From: Armatimonadota bacterium | GTDB lineage: Bacteria; Armatimonadota; Fimbriimonadia; Fimbriimonadales; Fimbriimonadaceae | Length of the DNA stretch: 64,000 nt | Reading direction: 5' to 3' | Assembly (NCBI GenBank): GCA_029781035.1 | Contig: JAKOXK010000001.1 | Coordinates: 1-64,000, forward strand | In this document: one piece after another, positions 19,197 to 28,939 of the stretch | Numbering within the stretch: the first letter of the stretch is position 1 | Layout: every line of letters starts with the position of its first letter | Position numbers and translations under genes: made by a program | The notes under the pieces: model-generated | Seen by the model: only the letters and a program-made list of their open reading frames with translations | The model's database searches: none | Told to the model about the DNA's origin: nothing

Positions 19197-20579
19197 ATGT
19201 GGCAGAGGCTGGCGTGCCTCTTCTGCCTTGCTGTACTTTCAACCTCTCCAGCATGCGCACAGAAGAGCCAGGAAATCGCGCAGGGTCCCGTTCGGGTCGT
19301 CCCGATCAGGATGGCGAAAGCCGTCGTGTCTCTTGGTCTCGATGGAAGGCTCCACGCCGACCGGATCAGCGACTGGATCCCGTACCGTGACCGGGCGGTC
19401 CACAACATGGAGTCCATGTCCGTGGCGCACGACACGTTCGAAGGGGTGGACGACGGCACGGGCCATCTGATGCCGGGCGAGCGGTCTGACTACATCGACA
19501 ACTGTGGAGTCGGCAGTGGACGCTGGTACCTCGGCGACGGCTATGAGCCCGGGTGGCGCTATAACGACATGCCGTACACGCAGGATGCGCGTGGCAAGAC
19601 AGCCAACCATGTCGCCTTCTCGTTCTACTGCGAGTTCGGATCCCAGCACGACTTTCGTAACTGCATATTCACGACCGAGGACTTCCCTCTGGACGCTGCG
19701 GGTGCGAACGCGGAGATCAATGGCGGTTCGTATCCTGGAATCGTGTTCAGCTACGGCCAGCTCGCTGCCAGCAAGCCCCACTATTACTACTCGGACATCG
19801 ATCTGACGGGATCAGGGCTGAGCTTCCAAATGCCAAACGGCGGTCAGGGCGGGGTGCTCGAACTCATGGGTGACGCTGACGACGTCGCCGGGGCCTTCAC
19901 CCTTGTCGGACAGCACATGCTGTGGGGGATCAAGTCCGGGAACCCGACGCCGCAACAATCCGCGTACCAGTGGGACGACGACAACCCGCCGGACTTTGAA
20001 TTCACCGACGACATTTCGTTCGGATCGGAGTTGTACAGCTACGAATACGGCCTATGCCCGGATCCGTGGAGCATCTCCATCGGCTTCTACTACTCTGGCA
20101 GTGGCAACCAGACCGAGACACTCTGCCCACAGACGGTGTCCGTGAACCTCGGAAAGGTTACTCGGGGCGACGTCACCAGCTTGGCATCAGACGATGGAAA
20201 CGTGATGACGGTCTGCAAGTTCATCGTTCCCAGCCAGACGTCGCCGTTCGTCCGCATGACCGAATCCTATACGACGACCAAGAGTTATCCGACCGCAATC
20301 GAGCTCGAGGTGAAGGCCAAGATGGCCAACGCCGGAAGCTTTAAGATACGAGGGTTTCTCCACGACTATTCGAACCAGAGCGACACGAAGGTGATGGGAG
20401 ATTCTTCGATCAATCAGAGCTTCTCCCGGTTCTCAGGAATGGCACCAGGGCAGCTCAGCCACTACGTCGGCTATGGGGGCGCCATGCAGAGTCGGGTCGA
20501 AATCCAGCAAGTCGGGCCCTCGACCGTGACCTCTCCTTGCGCCACGTTCGAGCTCATCAATCTCGAAGTCACGGGCTGA
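19197..20579 (+). CDS. Secreted protein of unknown function, paralog B
   Basis: MWQRLACLFCLAVLSTSPACAQKS signal, then the family motifs (RISDWIPY, AHDTFEGVDDGTGHLMPGE, PNGGQGGVLE, GNVMTVCKFIVPSQTSPFVRMTESYTTTK). The ORF track starts at 19185, but the -10 spacing favours 19197. Confidence 0.83.
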   Translation: MWQRLACLFCLAVLSTSPACAQKSQEIAQGPVRVVPIRMAKAVVSLGLDGRLHADRISDWIPYRDRAVHNMESMSVAHDTFEGVDDGTGHLMPGERSDYIDNCGVGSGRWYLGDGYEPGWRYNDMPYTQDARGKTANHVAFSFYCEFGSQHDFRNCIFTTEDFPLDAAGANAEINGGSYPGIVFSYGQLAASKPHYYYSDIDLTGSGLSFQMPNGGQGGVLELMGDADDVAGAFTLVGQHMLWGIKSGNPTPQQSAYQWDDDNPPDFEFTDDISFGSELYSYEYGLCPDPWSISIGFYYSGSGNQTETLCPQTVSVNLGKVTRGDVTSLASDDGNVMTVCKFIVPSQTSPFVRMTESYTTTKSYPTAIELEVKAKMANAGSFKIRGFLHDYSNQSDTKVMGDSSINQSFSRFSGMAPGQLSHYVGYGGAMQSRVEIQQVGPSTVTSPCATFELINLEVTG

Positions 20580-20722
20580 GACAGGTACATGCCTTGACGA
20601 GTGTCCCCGTGTTCCTCCTAGGGAAAACGGTCACTGCACCCTCGTAAAAGTGCCTGAAAACAGTACTTTTAGCAGGAATCTCTAAGCCTGGACTGGCTTC
20701 CTCTTGGCATCGTGCAAATACG

Positions 20723-20732
20723 GTGATAGGAT
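20723..20732 (+). promoter_or_regulatory. Extended -10-like element GTGATAGGAT with a TTGGCA -35 at 17-nt spacing
   Basis: TTGGCA-N17-TAGGAT, then 10 nt to ATG. Confidence 0.6.
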
Positions 20733-20742
20733 AAGTATTGCT

Positions 20743-22149
20743 ATGAAAGGTAGCTCTAGAATAGTGATCTCGTTGGCCCTGCTTGCTACTAGCATGGCGG
20801 CGCTTGCCCAGGCGCCGCTCAAGCCGGTCTCAACGGCGATCCAAAAAGATCCCATTGCAATGGCTGCGGCCAAAATCATTCGTGGAGCGGACGGGAAACT
20901 GCACCCTGTGCGGGTCGGGAACTGGATCCCGTACGTCAGGAACGTCCACATCGCAGCCTCTACTGGCGTCGCCTACGACGCGTACGAGTCTGATTTCAGC
21001 GGAACAAACGGCGAAGCTGTTCCAGCCGAAGTCTACACACCCTACTGCAACTCCGCCGGCTCTAGCAACCGGTGGTGGACGTACGGCGGTGGCTACTACC
21101 CTGGATGGCGCTATAACGACCTCCCGGTGACTGCAGGAGCTGTCGGCGCCCTGAGCGACCGCGTCGCCTTTGCATTCTCGGTCGGCCCGTTGGCGCCCGT
21201 CACGAACTTTGAGGTCTTCATTTACACGACCGAGAACTACGTGAAGACTGCAGGGACGTCCACGACGGGGGCGAACGACTCCGTGGCACGCGGCGACTAC
21301 ACAGGCGTCGTGTTCAACTACGGCCTCATTCCTATCTCGAGTGGCGGCTACTACTACACCGACGCTGACCTGAGCACGGGCGGGCTCTCGCTGCAGATGC
21401 CGATGGACGGCAACGGCGGCATCCTCGCCATCATGGGCGACGTCGATGCTAACAACAACATCACGCTGTGTGGCGACTTCGTCTACTGGGGCATCAAGGG
21501 CAACAACCCGACGCCACAGCAAGACGGCACGCAGTGGGACGACGACGCTCCAGCCGACTTGGTCTTCACCGATGGCACAGGAGGCACGAACAACGAGCTC
21601 TACGACTACACCAACTGGGTGACTTGTCCGCAGATCTCGGGAATCATGATGGCCTTCTACTATCCCGGCAGTGGCACGACCACCGAGACGCTGGCCCCGA
21701 CCTCGAACACGGTCAACCTCGGCAAGCTGTCAAGTGGCAACTTGGCCAGCCTAGCCGCCGACGACAACAACGCGATGACCGTCTGCAAGTTCATCGTGCC
21801 GAGCCAGACGTCGCCGATCATTCGTATGACCCAAGGCTACACGACGACCAAGGCGAACCCGACCAACATCGAGCTCGACGTGAAAGCCAAGCTGGTGAAC
21901 GCGGGCGCGTTCAAGATCCGTGGGTTCGTCCACAACTACTCGATCTTGTCCGACGTCCAGGTCATCGCCGACACAACGTTGACGCTGAGCTATGCGACCT
22001 ACACAGGCACGGCGACGGGAACGCTCACCGACTACATCGGTGCCAGCAACGCCATGCAGACCAAGGTCGAGATTCAGCAGACTGGTCCGTCGACCGTGAC
22101 GGCCCCCTGCGTGAACTTTGAGTTCATCAACCTAAAAGTGACCGGCTGA
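20743..22149 (+). CDS. Secreted protein of unknown function, paralog C
   Basis: MKGSSRIVISLALLATSMAALAQAP signal plus family motifs (RVGNWIPY, MDGNGGILAIMGDVD, NNPTPQQDGTQWDDD, NAMTVCKFIVPSQTSPIIRMTQGYTTTK). Confidence 0.85.
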   Translation: MKGSSRIVISLALLATSMAALAQAPLKPVSTAIQKDPIAMAAAKIIRGADGKLHPVRVGNWIPYVRNVHIAASTGVAYDAYESDFSGTNGEAVPAEVYTPYCNSAGSSNRWWTYGGGYYPGWRYNDLPVTAGAVGALSDRVAFAFSVGPLAPVTNFEVFIYTTENYVKTAGTSTTGANDSVARGDYTGVVFNYGLIPISSGGYYYTDADLSTGGLSLQMPMDGNGGILAIMGDVDANNNITLCGDFVYWGIKGNNPTPQQDGTQWDDDAPADLVFTDGTGGTNNELYDYTNWVTCPQISGIMMAFYYPGSGTTTETLAPTSNTVNLGKLSSGNLASLAADDNNAMTVCKFIVPSQTSPIIRMTQGYTTTKANPTNIELDVKAKLVNAGAFKIRGFVHNYSILSDVQVIADTTLTLSYATYTGTATGTLTDYIGASNAMQTKVEIQQTGPSTVTAPCVNFEFINLKVTG

Positions 22150-22175
22150 CGTCTGTCGGCAGGTTATGTCTCATA

Positions 22176-22205
22176 GCCCCCTCCGGCAGCGCCGTGGGGG
22201 CTTTG
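22176..22205 (+). terminator. Terminator-like hairpin downstream of paralog C
   Basis: GCCCCCtCCGGCagcGCCGtGGGGGC followed by TTTG. Confidence 0.6.
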
Positions 22206-22272
22206 AGGTGTTAAGCGGCATCCACCGGGCCGTTAAACGGGGCAGCCCCCTTTTCAGGGGGCCGCCTATAAT

Positions 22273-22460
22273 CCAGGGAGACCTTGGTTCATGACGAACC
22301 TGAGTCTCAGTCATGGATCGCTAAAACCCAGGACCTCCCTGGCGTCTTTGGTTAGTAATCATTCCCTGGCACCACCTCCTGATTTGGATGAAGTACGCGG
22401 CTCTGGGAATTGTGAGCCGCGCCTGATTAAGGAACGTACCGCAAACCTGGAAAGTTTCTC
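22273..22460 (+). ncRNA. Candidate structured small RNA, possibly 6S-like
   Basis: TATAAT just upstream (CCTATAATCC). Helices CCAGGGAG/CTCCCTGG, GGTTCatgacGAACC and GCGGCTCtgggaattgtGAGCCGC. Potential 5'-3' closing pairs. No credible ORF. Confidence 0.35.
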
Positions 22461-22465
22461 AAGCC

Positions 22466-22936
22466 CTACGATTCCGCCGGCTCGATGACCTGGATCTCGT
22501 ATTTTTGCAGTCCACCCGGCGCCTCGACTTCGACGAGGTCCCCGATCGCCTTGCCCAGCAGAGCCTCGCCCAAAGGTGATGTGATGGAGATCAGGTCGTT
22601 GGCAGGGTCGGCCTCAAAGGCGCCGACCAGCGTGAAGACGAGTTGATCGCCCCATTCGACGTCTTTGACCGTCACCCGGTTGCCTAGGTGGGCCACATCG
22701 GCCGGATGTTCGCCACGGTCCACGATCTGTGCCACTTGAAGCACCTTCTCCAGATCGGCGATACGGCCCTCGAGGCGCTTCTGATTCAGCTTCGCCTCGT
22801 GGTACATGGCGTTCTCCCGAAGGTCTCCATGGGATTTCGCCTCACGAATCGCGTCAGCGACCTTCTGGCGGTCCACTGCTTTCAGCTGCTCCAACTCCTT
22901 CTTCAGCTTCTCGTATCCTTCGGGCGAAAGCAACAT
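22466..22936 (-). CDS. greA: Transcription elongation factor GreA
   Basis: MLLSPEGYEKLKKELEQLKAVDRQKVADAIREAKSHGDLRENAMYHEAKLNQ...ISITSPLGEALLGKAIGD. Confidence 0.97.
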   Translation of the reverse strand: MLLSPEGYEKLKKELEQLKAVDRQKVADAIREAKSHGDLRENAMYHEAKLNQKRLEGRIADLEKVLQVAQIVDRGEHPADVAHLGNRVTVKDVEWGDQLVFTLVGAFEADPANDLISITSPLGEALLGKAIGDLVEVEAPGGLQKYEIQVIEPAES

Positions 22937-22978
22937 AGGGCTCGTATTTTGGCACGACTTCGGGTTTACTGGACTGAC

Positions 22979-24043
22979 TTGAGCCTAAGCATCATCGTCG
23001 TCAGCTTCAACACCCGAGACCTGTTGCGACGGTGTCTCGCCTCGCTGGGACGGAACCACGAGGTGATTGTCGTGGACAACGCTTCGAGCGACGGATCTGC
23101 CGAGATGGTGAAGTCCGAGTTCCCCCAGGTCCGATTGATCGCCAACGACGGCAACTTGGGGTTCGGAGCGGCGAACAACGTTGGCCTGGATGCGATGACG
23201 GGCGACATGGCGCTGCTGCTGAACAGCGACGCTTTCGCGACTGAAGGCGCGGTCGAGACGCTACTCGCTGCCATGGAAGACGAGACCATCGTCGCGTGCG
23301 GGGGGAGGTTGCTCGATCCGGGCCGCACGAAGGTGCTTGATTACAGCGACTACGTGCAGGAGCTTTCAATGGGACGCGGCTTGATCGGCACAGAGGATTG
23401 CGTCCGAAAGCGCTGGCGAGAGGCGATCGACCTCTCCACGCAAAACTCTTGCTCCAACAGGCTCTCGGTCTGGGCCGTCTTTTGTGAGCAGACCGGACTT
23501 GAGAAGCTCCTCCCTGGCAGCCCTGTGTTCTCACCTTATTGGTGCACCCAGCGCATCCTCCAAGCGGTCTCTGCACGAGGTAACGCCAATGACCCTCGCT
23601 CGTCACCTTCATTTGACGTCGCGCAAGTCATGGGTGCCTGCCTCATGATGCGGCCGGTCGAACGGTTCGACGAGCGCTTCTTCCTGTACTGCGAAGACAC
23701 CGAGCTGTGCAGACGCCTCAGCCAGCACGGACGCATCGTCTACGTGCCTGACGCGGTCTTTGGCCATGAGCTGGGCGCCTCGAGCGCTTCAGCCCGTTGG
23801 GAGTCCGTCGCGCGCTACAACCGGGGAAAGGAGCTGTACTTCGCGATCCACCACGGTCGGTTTCAGTCAGGGCTTTGCTGGATCTTGAACCGAATGGGAG
23901 CCATTCTCCGGTTTGTCGGGGGAGGCGTGGCAACCCTGCTGACACTCGGCAGGGTGCACAGTTACCGATACAAGGCCGCCACCTTCTGGCGCGTCCTGAC
24001 CGCACCCGTCTCTGGCCCACCTGACCCACGACACGCGACATAA
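22979..24043 (+). CDS. Glycosyltransferase family 2
   Basis: LSIIVVSFNTRDLLRRCLASL...VIVVDNASSDGSAEMVK...NLGFGAANNVGL...LLNSDA...DERFFLYCEDTELCRRL. Likely TTG start at 22979; the upstream ORF extension overlaps greA. Confidence 0.92.
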   Translation: MSLSIIVVSFNTRDLLRRCLASLGRNHEVIVVDNASSDGSAEMVKSEFPQVRLIANDGNLGFGAANNVGLDAMTGDMALLLNSDAFATEGAVETLLAAMEDETIVACGGRLLDPGRTKVLDYSDYVQELSMGRGLIGTEDCVRKRWREAIDLSTQNSCSNRLSVWAVFCEQTGLEKLLPGSPVFSPYWCTQRILQAVSARGNANDPRSSPSFDVAQVMGACLMMRPVERFDERFFLYCEDTELCRRLSQHGRIVYVPDAVFGHELGASSASARWESVARYNRGKELYFAIHHGRFQSGLCWILNRMGAILRFVGGGVATLLTLGRVHSYRYKAATFWRVLTAPVSGPPDPRHAT

Positions 24044-24062
24044 TCCAGCCAGAAGGGCATCC

Positions 24063-25901
24063 ATGTTCACTAGCGCCATGTTCGCGTGCGTGGCCCTTCA
24101 AGCCACGCTTCCCGACTTCAAAGTCACCAAGGAGTTCCTGAACGACGGTCGCATCACCCAGGGCCAGTACGGACAGTTCATCGAATATCTGGCCAACCTC
24201 GTGCCCGGGATGTGGGCGGAAAAGCTGTGTGACGGCAGCTTCGAGGGCCTCAGCTCCTACGCAGTCGAGTTCATTCGCACGACCGATGACAAAGAGCATC
24301 CCTGGTTGCCTTGGGGACAGGTCGACAAGGCTTCCTTTGACTCAGATCCCTGGACCTTCGTCAGCGGCGAACAGTCTAAGAGGATCGACGCCCCTGGGCC
24401 CGCTCCGTCCGCCGTCGGCATCTACCAAGGAGGAATCGCGGTCCAGAAGGAGGTCGCCTGTGACTTCTCGTGCTACATGCGCCAAAACGGCCTCATGGGC
24501 GCGGTGTCGGTCCGGCTCGTGGACCAGGGGAGTGTCCTGGCCGAGACGGCGTTTCGGCCGGGCACCGAGTGGAGCAAGGTCAAGGGCCGCCTCGAAGCCA
24601 AAGCCACCTGCAACGATGCTCAGATCGTCGTGTCGTACACGGGACCCGGAACGCTTTGGCTCGACAACGCATCGCTCATGCCTGTCGACAACGTCGGTGG
24701 CTGGCGCAAAGACGTTGTCGAGGCCCTGAAAGCCTTGAAGCCAGGAGTCATCCGCAATGGAGGCAGCGCAGTCGACTCCAAGGGCCTGGGGCCGTTCGAA
24801 TGGGAGACCACGGTCGGCGATCCCGACCACCGAACGCCCTTCCGTGCCTGGGGTGGGCTACAACCAATGGGCGCTGGTTTGGCGGAAATCGTCGATCTGT
24901 GCCGAGCCGTGGGGGCCGAGCCGTTGTTGTGCGTCCGCTTCCGCGACAAGACGCCCGAGGACGCCACCAAAGAGGTGCAGTACTTCAACGGCAGCGTGGA
25001 CACGCCCATGGGGGCCCTGAGAGCGAGGAACGGCCATCCAGAGCCTTACCGGATGAAGTACTGGCAAGTGGGCAACGAGCAGTGGGGAGACGACTATGAG
25101 AAGCGCCTGCCCGCCTTCTGTAAGGCAATGAAGGACATGGATCCCACAATCAAGCTGTTCTCCAGCATGCCGACACCAGAGATCCTCTCTCGATCAGGCC
25201 AGTACCTGGACTACGTCTGCCCGCACCAGTACGACTGCGCGAACATTGGTGGCGAAGAGCAGGAACTCAAGGACGTAACGGCCATGATCCGGCAGTACGC
25301 ACCGGGGCGCCCGATCAAGATCGCGGTGACAGAGTGGAACACGACAGCGGGCGAGTGGGGACCGGGCCGGGCATCACTTTGGACACTGGAGAACGCCCTG
25401 CACGTGGCTCAGTACCAAAACTTGCTGCACAGGTACTGCGAAACGGTCGAGATCGCCAACCGCTCCAATCTGACGAACAGCTTCTGCAGTGGCATCATTC
25501 AGACAGACAACTGCCGACTCTTCAAGACCCCGGCGTACTACACTCAGTGGCTTTACGCGAACTTGGGAGGTGACAGACCCCTCAGAGTGGAAGGCGGCGG
25601 ACCAGGACTGGACGTGAGCGCGACACTCGAGACAAAGTCCGGATCGGCGGTCGTGTTCGTCGTCAATCTCGGCCTGCAGGACGTGAAGACGACTTTGGAT
25701 GTGTCCTCTTTTGGAACCACAAACGGCCAGGCCACGCTCTGGACTCTCAGTGACACTCGCCACGCCGGGCAGCCTGGTGTCTTCAACAGCTTCGAGGATC
25801 CAGAACGGGTCTCACCGACGAAATCGACGGTCATGACGCAGGCGGGAAGGGTCGAACACACCTTCCCCGCCCTTTCACTGACGGTCGTCAAGGTTGGCTG
25901 A
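24063..25901 (+). CDS. Alpha-L-arabinofuranosidase, GH51-like
   Basis: GQFIEYLANLVPGMWAEKLCDGSFEGL, MKYWQVGNEQWGDDYEK (catalytic acid region), KIAVTEWNTTAGEW, SFCSGIIQTDNCRLFKTPAYY. Confidence 0.88.
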   Translation: MFTSAMFACVALQATLPDFKVTKEFLNDGRITQGQYGQFIEYLANLVPGMWAEKLCDGSFEGLSSYAVEFIRTTDDKEHPWLPWGQVDKASFDSDPWTFVSGEQSKRIDAPGPAPSAVGIYQGGIAVQKEVACDFSCYMRQNGLMGAVSVRLVDQGSVLAETAFRPGTEWSKVKGRLEAKATCNDAQIVVSYTGPGTLWLDNASLMPVDNVGGWRKDVVEALKALKPGVIRNGGSAVDSKGLGPFEWETTVGDPDHRTPFRAWGGLQPMGAGLAEIVDLCRAVGAEPLLCVRFRDKTPEDATKEVQYFNGSVDTPMGALRARNGHPEPYRMKYWQVGNEQWGDDYEKRLPAFCKAMKDMDPTIKLFSSMPTPEILSRSGQYLDYVCPHQYDCANIGGEEQELKDVTAMIRQYAPGRPIKIAVTEWNTTAGEWGPGRASLWTLENALHVAQYQNLLHRYCETVEIANRSNLTNSFCSGIIQTDNCRLFKTPAYYTQWLYANLGGDRPLRVEGGGPGLDVSATLETKSGSAVVFVVNLGLQDVKTTLDVSSFGTTNGQATLWTLSDTRHAGQPGVFNSFEDPERVSPTKSTVMTQAGRVEHTFPALSLTVVKVG

Positions 25902-25919
25902 CGCCGCTGAAGCCAGCCA

Positions 25920-26966
25920 TCACTGGCCGTGTGGACCGATGGAGATCGGGAACACGGGCTTCGCCAGAAACCCGTGTGTGGCGCCATGGATCGTTCCATA
26001 TCCAACGATCCAGCCCTTGTTGTTGATCTGGCAGGCTGTCAACTGGCTCCAGCCAGACCCTGCCCAGCCCAGAAGGTCGCTGAGGTTCTTGAGTCTTCCA
26101 TTCGAGTACAGGAAAACGCCGACTTGGCCGCCTACATAGGTCTCGATGTTCCCGAGGACCTGGCCCTGGTCGTTGATCGAAACTCCGTACGTGTCGTAGG
26201 GAGGGATCGTGCCGAGGTCAGTCATGACCCCGCTGTCGTACAGGAACGCGTGGATGGCACCCGTGGCCGTCGTCGAGTAACCGGTCACTTGACGGAAACC
26301 GTTGACACCGAACGCCTCAGTGTTCGACCTGACGCCTCCACCGATCGAGCCCAGGTCGACGGTCGTACCGCCTGCGCACAGGAACCCATGCTCCACGACG
26401 TGCACGTACCCGTTCTGGATCCACGAGTAATCCAGTGAGCCCACGTAGTCGTCGGAATCGTTGATTCCCCGGGCGATCGTCACGGCGAGCGCAGAGAAGT
26501 GCCCGCCAATGTAGGTGAAACCTTGACTTCCCATGTCCCCGTTTATGGCTCGACCGACAATGTCACCCGAGCTATTGATTCCAAGCCCTTCACTGGAGCC
26601 TCCATCGATGCTGCCGAGTTTTTTGACCGTGCCGTTCCAATAACGGAGGGCGTTGTAACCCGGGCCGTAGCCTGTCGCTGAGACCTGGCCATTGTCGTTG
26701 ATCCTCAAGCCGTCCGCACCGTACGGATATCCAAGGTCGCCCAGATCCTGAAAGACGCCGTTGTTGTCGATGAAGGCGTGCAACTCGCCGGTCAAGATAT
26801 CGGTGCCCACGCCTGTAACGAGCCCACTCGGACTCACGCCGTAGGCCAACGCGTCGGGAAACGGACTCCCTATCGTGATATCCCGAATAGTGTACGGCTG
26901 GGCCAAGGACCAGGCAGAGAATGTGAGTGCGAGCGACAAGGCTACCGATCTTCCGGCGACTCTCAT
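25920..26966 (-). CDS. Secreted HAF-repeat protein
   Basis: Repeated units such as GINSSGDIVGRAINGD, GVNGFRQVTGYSTTATGAIHAFLYDSGVMTDLGT and SINDQGQVLGNIETYVGGQVGVFLYSNGRLKNLSDL. Confidence 0.82.
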   Translation of the reverse strand: MRVAGRSVALSLALTFSAWSLAQPYTIRDITIGSPFPDALAYGVSPSGLVTGVGTDILTGELHAFIDNNGVFQDLGDLGYPYGADGLRINDNGQVSATGYGPGYNALRYWNGTVKKLGSIDGGSSEGLGINSSGDIVGRAINGDMGSQGFTYIGGHFSALAVTIARGINDSDDYVGSLDYSWIQNGYVHVVEHGFLCAGGTTVDLGSIGGGVRSNTEAFGVNGFRQVTGYSTTATGAIHAFLYDSGVMTDLGTIPPYDTYGVSINDQGQVLGNIETYVGGQVGVFLYSNGRLKNLSDLLGWAGSGWSQLTACQINNKGWIVGYGTIHGATHGFLAKPVFPISIGPHGQ

Positions 26967-27120
26967 AGGGTTCTTCCTTGAGTGCAACCGGTTTCCTGGA
27001 TCAAGGCCATCCCGTGCACTTTGCTCACGATTCTATCGCGGTTCCTGATGCTTTCGTATAGATTCCTCTAATGTCCACATCAGGTTCCGATCCGTCTTGG
27101 GTGATGTTCGCCGTCGACGT

Positions 27121-28905
27121 CTAGCCGTAAAGCGGTCCGTAGGCCGCACACGCCCGGAAGTCTGCGCCCTGAGGATCGAGGGTGCCAAAACGAGACCAAG
27201 ATGCCGGCCGGAACAAGGTGTCACAGTTGTGCATATCGACGGGAATTCGGAGCATCGAAGCGAGCGCGACAAGGTCGTGACCGTTGTGGCCGTACGAGAT
27301 CGCTCCGTGGTTGGCACCCCAGGCCGCCATCACGTCGTACACGCTCGTGAACGGCCCGACCCCGGTCAGTCTGGGCACGAACCAGGTTGTCGGCCAAGTT
27401 GGGTTCGTCCGCTCGTCCAAAGCGTTGTGCACATCGACCGGAAGGTCTACTGTCCAACCTTCCGCAATCTGCAGCACCGGGCCCAAGCCTTGCACCACGT
27501 TGACGCGGCACATCGTCACCGGCATGTCGCCCTTGGTCAGGAAGTCCGAAGACCAACCACCTCCCGGGAAATACTCGGTCATTGAGGGGCACCAGACCGT
27601 AGCCCCGAGGCAGGCTTGGACGTCGGTCTCGGTCAAATCCCACCACGGCTTGACGCAAGGCTGACCTCCGTGGTTCCGGGCTTCCCCCGTCCAGTCCACC
27701 GCGCTTGGGCCCGAGTTGATCAAGTGAATAAATCCATCCGCTGTTCTCCCGGTCGGGGTCCAACCTGTGACTCTCTGGACCGCAGGAGCACTCCAGTAGG
27801 TCCGCACATCGGAAAATAATTGTGCTGCCCCTGTCATCAGGTGTCCAAATAACATGGATACCGCATTGAGGGAGTCGTTCTCCGTGGCAAAAACGAATGG
27901 TTGCCGAATGCCGTTCCAGTCAAAACTCGACGTGAGGATCGCCTCCATGAAGTCACCGTTCGGACGATGATCGGTCCACTGCCTCTGGCCCTGGAACCCT
28001 CCCGCTATCGCATTGTGTCCATGAGCGGCTTCAGGGTGACCCATCTTCGAGAGATTTGGATTCCCAATCATCAGGTCTCTCGCAATAAGGGCCATCTTGA
28101 CCGATGTCTCCCAATCTTCGTCCAGACGCATGCGGGAGCGCTTCTTGTCGGGAGCATTCCAATCCTTGCCTTCAGGGCAGTTCGCCCGAGTCCACAAGAC
28201 AGCTCTTTCGTACTCGTCGACGTCAAAGATGCCATTGTCCAACCTTCGCTGGACTTCGCTCATGTCGACCGATTCGACCCGGACTCCCAAGTATCGCTCG
28301 AAGAAAGGTTGATCGACGATAGAGCCGGCGATGCCCATGCTGACGCCACCGATCGCCAAATAGCTGGTGCCGCGAAGAGTCGCGACGGCGACTCCTGCCC
28401 TCACGAACCGAAGCAGCTTCTCCTCGACATCGAGGGGGATCGCGTCATCTCCGGAGTCCTGGACGTCGTGCCCATAGATGGCGAAGCAAGGCAGGCCTTT
28501 CTGAGCGTGGCCGGCGAGTGCGGCAGCCAGGTAGACCGCTCCGGGCCGCTCGGCACCATTGAATCCCCAGATCGCCTTGGGCCGCGTCGGATGCATGTCG
28601 ATCGTTTCACTGCCATAGCACCAGCAAGGAGTGACAGTGATGCTGAGGCCAACGTCTTCCCGGCTGAACTTGTCCTCGCAGGAAGCGGCTTCAGCGGCTC
28701 CACCAATACAAGTGTCGGCAACGACACACTCGACGGGCAGGCCACAAGCGTGGCGGCAGTTCTCCGAGACCAACTTCGCCGTCCGTTGGGCCATGCCCAT
28801 CACCTGACCTTCAAGCGATTCACGGATGCCGCCGTACCGTCCGTCCACGACCGGACGGATCCCGATTTTGGGTAGGTGGCCACGCAGGCGGTTGACTGGG
28901 TTCAT
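27121..28905 (-). CDS. fucI: L-fucose isomerase
   Basis: [108 protein letters not shown]. Strong full-length resemblance to FucI. Confidence 0.97.
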   Translation of the reverse strand: MNPVNRLRGHLPKIGIRPVVDGRYGGIRESLEGQVMGMAQRTAKLVSENCRHACGLPVECVVADTCIGGAAEAASCEDKFSREDVGLSITVTPCWCYGSETIDMHPTRPKAIWGFNGAERPGAVYLAAALAGHAQKGLPCFAIYGHDVQDSGDDAIPLDVEEKLLRFVRAGVAVATLRGTSYLAIGGVSMGIAGSIVDQPFFERYLGVRVESVDMSEVQRRLDNGIFDVDEYERAVLWTRANCPEGKDWNAPDKKRSRMRLDEDWETSVKMALIARDLMIGNPNLSKMGHPEAAHGHNAIAGGFQGQRQWTDHRPNGDFMEAILTSSFDWNGIRQPFVFATENDSLNAVSMLFGHLMTGAAQLFSDVRTYWSAPAVQRVTGWTPTGRTADGFIHLINSGPSAVDWTGEARNHGGQPCVKPWWDLTETDVQACLGATVWCPSMTEYFPGGGWSSDFLTKGDMPVTMCRVNVVQGLGPVLQIAEGWTVDLPVDVHNALDERTNPTWPTTWFVPRLTGVGPFTSVYDVMAAWGANHGAISYGHNGHDLVALASMLRIPVDMHNCDTLFRPASWSRFGTLDPQGADFRACAAYGPLYG

Positions 28906-28939
28906 GCTGACCGAGTTTTACCGCCGGACGGTGAGATGC

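Noticed and set aside
27901-28875. 324-aa + strand ORF
   Set aside because: Antisense to fucI, which matches full length.
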